A model generated the notes under the pieces. The model worked only from the letters and a program-made list of their open reading frames with translations. It was not told the origin of the DNA and searched no databases. Shown one piece after another: positions 1 through 5,563 of a DNA stretch of 5,563 nt. A program made the position numbers and the translations under genes. Origin of the DNA: CAYVQU01 sp964453155 (lineage in GTDB: Bacteria > Chloroflexota > Anaerolineae > Anaerolineales > UBA11858); the NCBI GenBank assembly GCA_964453155.1, contig CAYVQU010000267.1:1-5563 (forward strand), read 5' to 3'. Position 1 is the first letter of the stretch; each line of letters opens with the position of its first letter.

Positions 1-68
1 TACTAAGTGATCGTGATATTTTGCAGCGTGCCCGCACTGTCCTAACGAAATCGTTCAAAGCCTCATAA
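1..68 (+). CDS. C-terminal end of an upstream gene (partial, function not determined)
   Basis: Only the third forward frame is open at the left edge; the other two forward frames stop within the first ten bases. Reading from base 3 gives 21 complete codons (beginning LSDRDILQRARTV) and a TAA stop at 66-68. The first two bases are the end of a further codon. The stop lies two bases before the ATG of the next gene, the spacing expected inside an operon. The piece is basic and looks like an amphipathic helix. Helices of the type 'LLSDRxxxQRMGxxAR' are common at the end of family 4 glycosyltransferases, so this could be another one, but 21 residues are too few to assign a family. That it is a real coding end is likely; the product is a guess. 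Confidence 0.55.
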   Translation, partial: LSDRDILQRARTVLTKSFKAS

Positions 69-70
69 AA

Positions 71-1135
71 ATGCTCCCCGACACCCCTCAGCCTCGCGTC
101 AGCGCAGTAATCTCTGCGTACAATTGCACCAAGTTTCTGGCCGATGCCATCATCAGCGTGCTAAATCAATCCTGGCCGGTGGCTGAGATCGTCGTGGTGG
201 ATGATGGCTCAACCGATGATACGGCCGCTGTTGTCCAATCTTTTGCCAGGGACGGGGTCCGGTATGCTTATCAAAAAAATCAAGGCTCAGGGGCCGCTCG
301 TAACCGTGGGATCCAAGAAACATCAGGGGAATTTATTGCATTTTTAGACTGTGATGATATCTGGCTGCCGACCAAAACAGAGTTGCAAGTTAATTATTTG
401 CTGGCCCATCCTGAAATGGGTCTAGTCGGTTGTAATGGTTGGTGGTGGGATTTGAATACCGATGAATGGTTTGTTCAACCGCGCGGGCTGGCCCCGGACA
501 AACCCAAAGTTCAGGAAATTTTTGTTCAGAATTTTGTCGGCAATCCGTCCGCGACCCTAATTCGGAGAACTGTGCTTGCACATGTTGGCGGTTTCGACCC
601 CCGCCTGCGGTGGGGCGTCGATTGGGAATTATGGATGCGGATTATCCCCCAATTTGAGATTGGCTTTATTTCCGAACCACTCCTGATATACCGCTGGCAT
701 CGCGAAAATGTTTCTCACGAAAATCGCTGGGAGCGGTTTCGTTATTTGGAAAACCTGGCCCTCCGTGCCGCAGAAACCGAACAATCATTTCGCCACCGGA
801 TAAAGACTGGGGCCCGGGTCCGGGCAAAAACCAATTTACATCGGGGGTGGTATTTAAGAGCTCTAGATAAGCCACGCCGCCAGCAAATTTGGTATTGGCT
901 CCAATCTTTTTGGGGGTATCCCTGGGAAGATTTTGGAGAAAAAATAAAACTGCTGCTCTCGATTATTCTCGGTGATGGCCGCTATCGAAACTTGCGCGCG
1001 GCGCCGAAACGTTTAATGGATAAAATCGATTCCAGGTCATCCAGTTCCCAAAATGCTGGCACAGCAACCCCGCCAGATTTAGCCTCAATTCTGCGCTATT
1101 CGCCTCCTTCCACCGGCAGGGAGGCAGAGCAATGA
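71..1135 (+). CDS. Family 2 glycosyltransferase (GT-A fold)
   Basis: A 354-residue protein with the standard GT2 layout. The first strand and loop are VSAVISAYN (10-18). The nucleotide-binding VVVDDGSTDDT follows at 41-51, with D44/D45. QGSGAARNRGI (71-81) comes next, and then the metal-binding DxD as FLDCDD (D93, D95). The likely catalytic-base region is GVDWELWMR (182-190, D184). By family knowledge it moves one sugar from a nucleotide-sugar to a lipid-linked acceptor at the inner face of the membrane; donor and acceptor are unknown. The region after about 215 is rich in Arg, Trp and Tyr (W260, W274, W276, W281, W285), with a short hydrophobic stretch at 291-300, suggesting peripheral membrane contact rather than a true transmembrane segment. 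The last 34 residues are Ser/Pro-rich and probably disordered. The ATG at 71 is the natural start because the first strand begins a few residues later. No Shine-Dalgarno precedes it, so translation probably continues from the upstream gene. Its end overlaps the next gene by four bases. Confidence 0.93.
   Translation: MLPDTPQPRVSAVISAYNCTKFLADAIISVLNQSWPVAEIVVVDDGSTDDTAAVVQSFARDGVRYAYQKNQGSGAARNRGIQETSGEFIAFLDCDDIWLPTKTELQVNYLLAHPEMGLVGCNGWWWDLNTDEWFVQPRGLAPDKPKVQEIFVQNFVGNPSATLIRRTVLAHVGGFDPRLRWGVDWELWMRIIPQFEIGFISEPLLIYRWHRENVSHENRWERFRYLENLALRAAETEQSFRHRIKTGARVRAKTNLHRGWYLRALDKPRRQQIWYWLQSFWGYPWEDFGEKIKLLLSIILGDGRYRNLRAAPKRLMDKIDSRSSSSQNAGTATPPDLASILRYSPPSTGREAEQ
1118..1124 (+). promoter_or_regulatory. 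Ribosome binding site for the first GT4 gene
   Basis: AGGGAGG ends seven bases before the ATG at 1132. It is the best Shine-Dalgarno match in the window and lies inside the end of the GT2 gene. It supports the start at 1132 and shows that this gene can load ribosomes itself as well as by coupling through the ATGA overlap. Confidence 0.65.
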
Positions 1136-2271
1136 AAATCGCGCATCTTATCGATAATTTGCACGTTGGCGGTGCTCAAAATCTGATTTTGACATTTGCC
1201 CAGCATTGCTCACAAGTTTCACAAAATGATGACGATGGCCATCATCTGGATGTCATTAGCCTGGAGGCTGATCACAGCTCGCCTTTATATGCACAGCTCG
1301 CGGCGGTGGGGGTCACTGCCCATTGCTTACCCTCTCGCAAACTTTTTCGACCTAGGCGTGATCTCCAACTAGTACGATTTTTGCAAACCCAAAGATATGA
1401 TGTTATCCAAACGCATCTTACCCGAGCGAATATATTAGGCAACCTGGCTGGTTTTCTGACCCGCACGCCAGTGGTCAGCACCTTGCATTCGATTGGTGAA
1501 AATGTCCAATTCTATAATCCCTATCGTAGACTCGCGGAGACTCTGGTGTTGCGTACTTTTCCAAAACGGATCATTGCCGTTGGTGCGGCGGTCGCACAGG
1601 CCCATCGTCAGCGTTTGGGTGGGGACCGGATTTCGGTATTGCTGAATCCCACCGAAATGGTGCCACCTATTTCGCCCCCCCAGCGCGCCGCGATCCGGCA
1701 GGGTTTAATGCAGACTGCTGACCGCCCCTTTTTGATCTCGGTGGGGCGTTTGATCCCTGCTAAGGGCTATCCAGATTTGATTCGTGCTCTAGCGAGGATC
1801 AAATTAGCACACCCGCAGGTTTTCCTCGCGATTGTGGGCGGCGGGACCCTCCAACCGGACTTGGAGCGGGAAGTTAACCAGTTAGGCTTAGGCGCAAATA
1901 TCGAGTTGCTTGGGTTTCGCACCGATGTCCATCAGTTATTGGCCGCGGCCGACATCTTTGTCAATGCTTCCGTGCGTGAAGGGTTACCGCTGGCCGTTTT
2001 GGAGGCGATGTCGGCCCGTTTACCGGTGGTTGCCACCCGGGTGGGGGATGTTCCCAATGTCGTGACTGATCAAACCGGACTGCTGGTGGACCCTGAAAAT
2101 CCCGACCAACTGGCCATGGCCATCCAGCACCTGCTGGAGAATCCGGATAAGCTAAACCGCATGGGATTGGCCGCTAAAGATCATGTAGATCAGTACCATA
2201 ATCCAAAGACATGGACCCAGGATTTACTCGACTTTTACACCGCCGTAATTGATGGTGGGGCCCTCCAATGA
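1132..2271 (+). CDS. Family 4 glycosyltransferase (GT-B fold), first of four
   Basis: A 379-residue protein, a usual length for GT4. The N-terminal acceptor domain opens with IAHLIDNLHVGGAQ (3-16), whose Gly-rich loop (G13-G14) is typical. It continues with VIQTHL (91-96) and VVSTLHS (114-120), where H119 matches the conserved active-site His. The C-terminal donor domain has SVGRLIPAKGY (203-213, R206 and K211 as likely phosphate contacts), VGGG (235-238) and ADIFVNASVREGLPLAVLEAM (273-293), which contains the E-x7-E motif as E283 and E291, then ATRVGDVP (301-308). The expected role is retaining transfer of a sugar from a nucleotide donor during surface-polysaccharide assembly; the sugar is unknown. 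Oddities: an extra polar stretch SQNDDDGHH (30-38) where relatives have a short turn, and NPTE (172-175) where the genes around it have an N-G or similar motif. It overlaps both neighbours by four bases. Confidence 0.93.
   Translation: MKIAHLIDNLHVGGAQNLILTFAQHCSQVSQNDDDGHHLDVISLEADHSSPLYAQLAAVGVTAHCLPSRKLFRPRRDLQLVRFLQTQRYDVIQTHLTRANILGNLAGFLTRTPVVSTLHSIGENVQFYNPYRRLAETLVLRTFPKRIIAVGAAVAQAHRQRLGGDRISVLLNPTEMVPPISPPQRAAIRQGLMQTADRPFLISVGRLIPAKGYPDLIRALARIKLAHPQVFLAIVGGGTLQPDLEREVNQLGLGANIELLGFRTDVHQLLAAADIFVNASVREGLPLAVLEAMSARLPVVATRVGDVPNVVTDQTGLLVDPENPDQLAMAIQHLLENPDKLNRMGLAAKDHVDQYHNPKTWTQDLLDFYTAVIDGGALQ
2254..2260 (+). promoter_or_regulatory. Ribosome binding site for the second GT4 gene
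   Basis: GGTGGGG ends seven bases before the ATG at 2268, a reasonable G-rich Shine-Dalgarno lying inside the previous coding sequence. It supports the 2268 start that makes the ATGA overlap. Confidence 0.45.
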
Positions 2272-3419
2272 AAAACCTGGGTGTGGTCATGCTGGTGAAT
2301 GAATTTCCCCCGCTAAAGGTCGGGGGCGGCGAGATGCAGGCGGCTCGTTTGGCCGAGGAGCTGGGGGGTCAAGGTTTACGAGTCGGGGTAATAACGCGCG
2401 GGGCCGCCGGTCTCCCTGGCTTTGAGACAGTTAAATCATTTTGGGTTCGCAGAATCACCCCCCTCGGGTGGGGCAAGCTAAAATCGGCCAGCTTCATCTT
2501 GGGAGCCATGCTTGAACTGGTACGCCGCCGAAAAAACTATCACGTTATCCACGCTCATTTGGCTTTTTCTCCGGCCATTGCGGCTGCTTTGGTGGGGCGG
2601 ATACTCCGCAGAAAGGTTATCGTAAAATTCGGTAATAGCGGCGAGTTTGGGGATATCCAGGTTTCTCAGGCCACCAGGCGCGGCCGTTTGAAGTTGGTCC
2701 TGCTGCAACGGTGGGCTGATGCCTATATTGTGCTCGATGATGCCATGGAAGCCGAAGCCATTGCGGCCGACTTTCACCCTGAAAAAGTGATTCGCATGCC
2801 CAATGGGATCGCGGCGTACCAATTTCTACCGCCTGAAAGTCGAAATCAAGCTAAGGACGATCTCGCCCTGGCAGGGAAAACGGTGCTGATTTTTGTCGGC
2901 CGGTTGGCCCCTCAAAAATCTTTACCAACCCTGTTCCAGGCATTTGGACAGGTGGCTGGTAAACACTCGGACGTATTTTTGCTCTTAGTCGGGGATGGTC
3001 CGGAACGGTTGGGCTTGGAAGCATTAGCCGTTGAAATGGGCTTGGCTGCGAAAATGAGGTTCGTTGGCAATGTTTCTGAGGTGCAGCCATATTTACGTGC
3101 TGCCGATATTTTTGTTTTGGCTTCGGAATCTGAGGGTATGTCAAATGCGCTCTTGGAGGCCATGGCCAGTGCGCTGGCTTGTGTAGTCACCAATGTCGGG
3201 GGGGCGGCTGAAATGTTGGTAGCTGGGGTTTGTGGGCGGTTGGTGCCTCCCGGTCAGCCAGATATAATGGCTGCCGAAATCGAAACTCTTGTAACAGCTG
3301 CGGATTTGCGCCAGAAATTGGGGCGTTTGGCCCGGGAGCGGGTTTTAGAACAATATGATATGCCGGTCGTCGGTCGCCGTTACCAGGATTTGTATCTGCG
3401 CCTGTTGGGATGGGAATGA
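2268..3419 (+). CDS. Family 4 glycosyltransferase (GT-B fold), second of four
   Basis: A 383-residue GT4 protein of a different subgroup from its neighbours. Its start, VVMLVNEFPPLKVGGGEM (6-23), is the 'FPP..GG.E' form of the N-terminal loop. The acceptor domain continues with YHVIHAHL (91-98). Where the two GT4 genes on either side have S-T-L-H, it has VKFGNSGEFGD (119-129). MPNGI (177-181) closes the inter-domain region. The donor domain has FVGRLAPQKS (209-218, R212 and K217), VGDGP (241-245), ADIFVLASESEGMSNALLEAM (279-299) with E-x7-E as E289 and E297, and TNVGGAAEM (308-316). It probably adds one sugar to the same lipid-linked chain as its neighbours; donor and linkage cannot be told. 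A run of seven G at 3198-3204 is explained by the conserved Gly codons G311-G312 followed by Ala. No signal peptide or clear transmembrane segment is seen, so it is cytoplasmic or membrane-associated. Confidence 0.93.
   Translation: MKNLGVVMLVNEFPPLKVGGGEMQAARLAEELGGQGLRVGVITRGAAGLPGFETVKSFWVRRITPLGWGKLKSASFILGAMLELVRRRKNYHVIHAHLAFSPAIAAALVGRILRRKVIVKFGNSGEFGDIQVSQATRRGRLKLVLLQRWADAYIVLDDAMEAEAIAADFHPEKVIRMPNGIAAYQFLPPESRNQAKDDLALAGKTVLIFVGRLAPQKSLPTLFQAFGQVAGKHSDVFLLLVGDGPERLGLEALAVEMGLAAKMRFVGNVSEVQPYLRAADIFVLASESEGMSNALLEAMASALACVVTNVGGAAEMLVAGVCGRLVPPGQPDIMAAEIETLVTAADLRQKLGRLARERVLEQYDMPVVGRRYQDLYLRLLGWE
3407..3410 (+). promoter_or_regulatory. Weak ribosome binding site that favours the 3416 start
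   Basis: GGGA lies five bases before the ATG at 3416. The alternative in-frame ATG at 3410 overlaps this GGGA and has only a T/C-rich, non-purine stretch in front of it. Together with the ATGA overlap pattern at the other junctions, this favours 3416. Confidence 0.35.
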
Positions 3420-4537
3420 AGGGTTTGAAAATTCTACAATTGATCGACAGCCTTAATTATGGCGGGGCAGAGATTCTATTGCGTGATCTGACCCGGGGAC
3501 TGGCCGCCCGCGGCCACTCGGTTTCCGTGGGCTATTCTACTCCCGGTCCCCTAGCCAAGGATTTGGCTGAGCTAGAAATCCCTCATTTTCATCTCAAACG
3601 GATGGCCAGGATTGACCCCCTCCTGCTGATCCGCATGATGCAATTGATTCGAACAACACAGCCTGATATTCTTCACACCCATCTCTTCAAAAGCGATTTT
3701 CACGGACGACTGGCAGGCCGCTGGATGGGGGTTCCGGTCGTGGTATCAACCTTGCACAATACCGATTCGTGGGCCACCCATCCTATCCTGGGCCGCGTTT
3801 ATGGCTACACTGGCAAATTTACGGATCTTATGATCGCAGTATCTGATGAAGTTCGGGAATACCAAATTCGAAACACCCACATTGGGTCAGATCGGGTCGT
3901 CACGATCCCCAACGGTGTTGACGAACACCGCTTTCGTCCAGATGCAGACGCCGGGCAGCGGTTTCGAGAAAAACATGGAATATCCCCCACCACGCCGGTG
4001 ATCGGCATTGTTGGACGGCTTGAGCCCCAAAAAAATCAGGCCTCATTTTTACGCGCGGCCCACCAAATCCGTTCTGAAATGCCCAGGGCCGAATTCGTGG
4101 TGGTAGGGGATGGTCCTTTGAAGGCCGCGTTGCAAACCCAGGCGCAAGCTTTGGGGTTGAGTTCCGCAGTAAATTTTGTCGGTTCGCAGCGGGATATGCC
4201 GGCGGTTTACAACGCGCTGAATGTGCTTGTTTTCTCATCCCGGTGGGAAGGTTTGCCGGTGGCTCTCCTGGAGGGGTTGGCTGTTGGTTTGCCAGTGGTC
4301 GCGACCCGGGTGGGGGGCGTTCCAACGGTGATCCAGGAGGGGGCTAGTGGTTTTCTAGTTCCCGTCGATGATGATGCTTTGATCGCAGCTCGTTGTTTGC
4401 AGATTTTTCGCGCTCCTGATATGGCCGCTCAATTCGGTGCCGCGGGTCGGGTCCGAGTGGTGGCTGACTTTAGTATCCGTAAAATGGTGATGCAAACACT
4501 GGAAATTTATGAGAATTTGGGCCTGAACCCGAGATGA
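3416..4537 (+). CDS. Family 4 glycosyltransferase (GT-B fold), third of four
   Basis: 373 residues from the ATG at 3416; an in-frame ATG at 3410 would add two. I chose 3416 because it gives the same ATGA overlap as the other GT4 junctions. The acceptor domain has LQLIDSLNYGGAE (7-19, G16-G17), ILHTHLFKSDFHGRLAG (85-101) and VVVSTLHN (108-115, H114 the expected active-site His). TIPNGVD (163-169) leads into the donor domain, with GIVGRLEPQKNQ (197-208, R201 and K206), VVGDGP (229-234), FSSRWEGLPVALLEGL (273-288) with E-x7-E as E278 and E286, and ATRVGGVP (296-303). All key GT4 residues are present, so an active enzyme is expected. Its loops resemble the first GT4 (LID-L--GGA, VVSTLH, ATRVG-VP), so the two probably descend from one gene. 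The role is one sugar-transfer step in glycan assembly; specificity is unknown. Confidence 0.93.
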   Translation: MKGLKILQLIDSLNYGGAEILLRDLTRGLAARGHSVSVGYSTPGPLAKDLAELEIPHFHLKRMARIDPLLLIRMMQLIRTTQPDILHTHLFKSDFHGRLAGRWMGVPVVVSTLHNTDSWATHPILGRVYGYTGKFTDLMIAVSDEVREYQIRNTHIGSDRVVTIPNGVDEHRFRPDADAGQRFREKHGISPTTPVIGIVGRLEPQKNQASFLRAAHQIRSEMPRAEFVVVGDGPLKAALQTQAQALGLSSAVNFVGSQRDMPAVYNALNVLVFSSRWEGLPVALLEGLAVGLPVVATRVGGVPTVIQEGASGFLVPVDDDALIAARCLQIFRAPDMAAQFGAAGRVRVVADFSIRKMVMQTLEIYENLGLNPR

Positions 4538-5563
4538 ACGCCAAAATAAAACTGTTTATCGTTACCAAATCAACGGCCGGAGTCGGTGAATATGCCCGTT
4601 GGCTCGCTCAAGACCTTGATAAGGAAATCTTTGACCTCACCCTGGCTTGTATGTCGGAGGGGGGGGCGGATTTGGCAGCCGAACTGTCCCAACTTCCGGG
4701 GGTGACAGCCTTTTTCATTCCAATGAACCGCTACAATATCGATCCAATATCAGATTGGAAGGCCCTTATGACCCTCCGACGCCAAATTCGGGCCGGTAAT
4801 TTTGATCTGATCCATTCACATGCTTCTAAGCCGGGTTTTCTGGCCCGGTTGGCGGCGATTGGAACGGGACAACCAGTATATTATTCGCCGCATTGTTTTG
4901 CTTTCCACCAAGGGACAGCTCCTTGGAAAGCGCAGATTATTGCCTTTTTTGAGCGAGTTGCTGCCCGGTTTTTGACACAAAAAATCCTGACAGTGGCTGA
5001 GGCTGAAATTGACCTTGCCCAACAATATAAAGTTGGTCGGCCGGAGCAATTTATCACGATCCATAGTGGTATCGAAACCCAGCAGTTTGCCGCGTTGCCA
5101 AATGATGATAAGTTACGAACCACGCTGGGTATTCCGTCAGCCGCCCCAGTTGTCGGTGTGATCGGTCGCCTGAATCCCCAGAAAAATCCGTTGGGTTTTG
5201 TAGATGTTGCCAGGCAAGTTCACCAAGAAAATCAAGAAATCCATTTTGTCTGGGTCGGAGATGGCCCTTTGATGTCTGCAGTCCAAGAAAAAATAGCCAT
5301 CGAAAATTTGCGAGACAGTTTCCATTTAGTTGGCTTTCGGTCGGATATTTCGGCATTTCTGGCCCTGTTTGATGTTTTTGTGCTCCCCTCTCGGTGGGAG
5401 GCCTTTCCAATCACGATATTGGAGGCGATGGCTGCCGGATTACCGGTGATCGCTACCGCGGTTAGCGGTGTCCCTGAAATGGTGCTGGATGGTGAGACAG
5501 GCTGGTTAGTTCCCCCAGATGATGCGTTAGCCTTGGTGTACAAAATAAATGACGTTATAGATG
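4534..5563 (+). CDS. Family 4 glycosyltransferase (GT-B fold), fourth of four, cut by the right edge
   Basis: The reading frame opens at the ATG at 4534, overlapping the previous stop by four bases, and stays open for 343 codons to the window edge. The end of the donor domain, probably some 30-45 residues, is missing. The first loop is IVTKSTAGVGEYA (9-21). The acceptor domain has FDLIHSHASKPGFLARLAA (90-108) and VYYSPHCFAF (115-124), a subgroup in which the conserved His (H120) is usually followed by Gly but here by Cys. HSGI (177-180) replaces the N-G-V/I form. The donor domain has GRLNPQKNP (211-219, R212 and K217), VGDGP (241-245), LPSRWEAFPITILEAMAAG (284-302) with E-x7-E as E289 and E297, and TGWLVPPDD (322-330). 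The HSHxSKxGFLxR form is common in polysaccharide-cluster enzymes that act early in chain building, but the step here is unknown. No good Shine-Dalgarno precedes it, so coupling to the upstream gene is likely. A tract of eight G lies at codons 42-45. Confidence 0.9.
   Translation, partial: MNAKIKLFIVTKSTAGVGEYARWLAQDLDKEIFDLTLACMSEGGADLAAELSQLPGVTAFFIPMNRYNIDPISDWKALMTLRRQIRAGNFDLIHSHASKPGFLARLAAIGTGQPVYYSPHCFAFHQGTAPWKAQIIAFFERVAARFLTQKILTVAEAEIDLAQQYKVGRPEQFITIHSGIETQQFAALPNDDKLRTTLGIPSAAPVVGVIGRLNPQKNPLGFVDVARQVHQENQEIHFVWVGDGPLMSAVQEKIAIENLRDSFHLVGFRSDISAFLALFDVFVLPSRWEAFPITILEAMAAGLPVIATAVSGVPEMVLDGETGWLVPPDDALALVYKINDVID
4659..4666. repeat. Homopolymer tract of eight G inside the fourth GT4 gene
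   Basis: Eight consecutive G fall in the codons for E42-G43-G44-A45, in a weakly conserved part of the acceptor domain. Loss of one G would bring a TGA in frame at 4703-4705; gain of one would bring a TAA in frame at 4797-4799. Either would cut the protein before its active site. Such tracts switch some glycosyltransferase genes on and off in other bacteria, but those are usually longer; a switching role here is only a possibility. Confidence 0.4.

Noticed and set aside
69..70. Promoter or terminator between the upstream gene and the GT2 gene
   Set aside because: The gap is two bases, and no hairpin followed by T-run is seen around it.
466..657. 63-codon open frame on the plus strand inside the GT2 gene
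   Set aside because: It is out of frame with a well-supported GT2 gene, has no Shine-Dalgarno, and its translation is unlike any known small protein I can recognise.
2478..2822. 114-codon open frame on the minus strand
   Set aside because: It sits inside the second GT4 gene; its translation has no recognisable motif and no ribosome binding site was evident.
3198..3204. Seven-G run in the second GT4 as a separate phase-variation tract
   Set aside because: It encodes the conserved V-G-G-A motif found at this position in GT4 enzymes, so codon choice explains it; it is only mentioned as context for the eight-G tract.
4312..4317. Six-G run in the third GT4 as a slippage site
   Set aside because: It falls on the conserved R-V-G-G-V-P motif and is short; no reason to treat it as special.
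3900..4325. 141-codon open frame on the minus strand
   Set aside because: It lies wholly inside the third GT4 gene, which has all its family motifs. The translation is Pro/Arg-rich with no recognisable domain, as expected for an antisense shadow.
5054..5410. 118-codon open frame on the minus strand, with others overlapping it
   Set aside because: It is antisense to the fourth GT4 gene, whose + strand frame is open from 4534 to the edge and carries R212, K217 and E-x7-E. The minus frames have no family signal.

Overview
This is a gene-dense bacterial stretch with coding sequence on the + strand almost from end to end. It holds five consecutive glycosyltransferase genes, preceded by the last 22 codons of a sixth gene that is cut by the left edge. 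The base composition is moderate, near half G+C by eye. Tight gene packing, Shine-Dalgarno-like AGGGAGG and GGTGGGG sequences, and 4-base ATGA stop/start overlaps all indicate a bacterium. Nothing here fixes the lineage. No RNA gene, mobile element, CRISPR array, promoter or terminator is visible.

Layout: (1) positions 1-68, the tail of an upstream gene ending in TAA. (2) 71-1135, a family 2 (GT-A fold) glycosyltransferase. (3) 1132-2271, a family 4 (GT-B fold) glycosyltransferase. (4) 2268-3419, a second GT4 of a different subgroup. (5) 3416-4537, a third GT4, closest in visible motifs to gene (3). (6) 4534-5563, a fourth GT4, still open at the right edge and so incomplete. The only non-coding bases are the two at 69-70. 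Every later junction is an ATGA overlap, so the genes are almost certainly one co-transcribed, translationally coupled unit whose promoter lies left of the window and whose end lies right of it.

Together the genes look like the sugar-transfer part of a surface-polysaccharide cluster (exopolysaccharide, capsule or O-antigen type). By family knowledge, each enzyme would add one sugar from a nucleotide-sugar donor to a growing lipid-linked oligosaccharide at the cytoplasmic face of the inner membrane. Five enzymes would fit a repeat unit with about that many added sugars, but this is inference. No flippase, polymerase, initiating phosphoglycosyltransferase or sugar-synthesis gene falls inside the window, so the glycan cannot be named. 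Donor and acceptor specificity cannot be read from these sequences.

I did not find a clearly new type of system. The points most worth a second look are an 8-G tract early in the last gene (possible slippage or phase variation), the unbroken ATGA coupling of four paralogous GT4 genes, and departures from GT4 consensus in the acceptor-domain loops of two of them.
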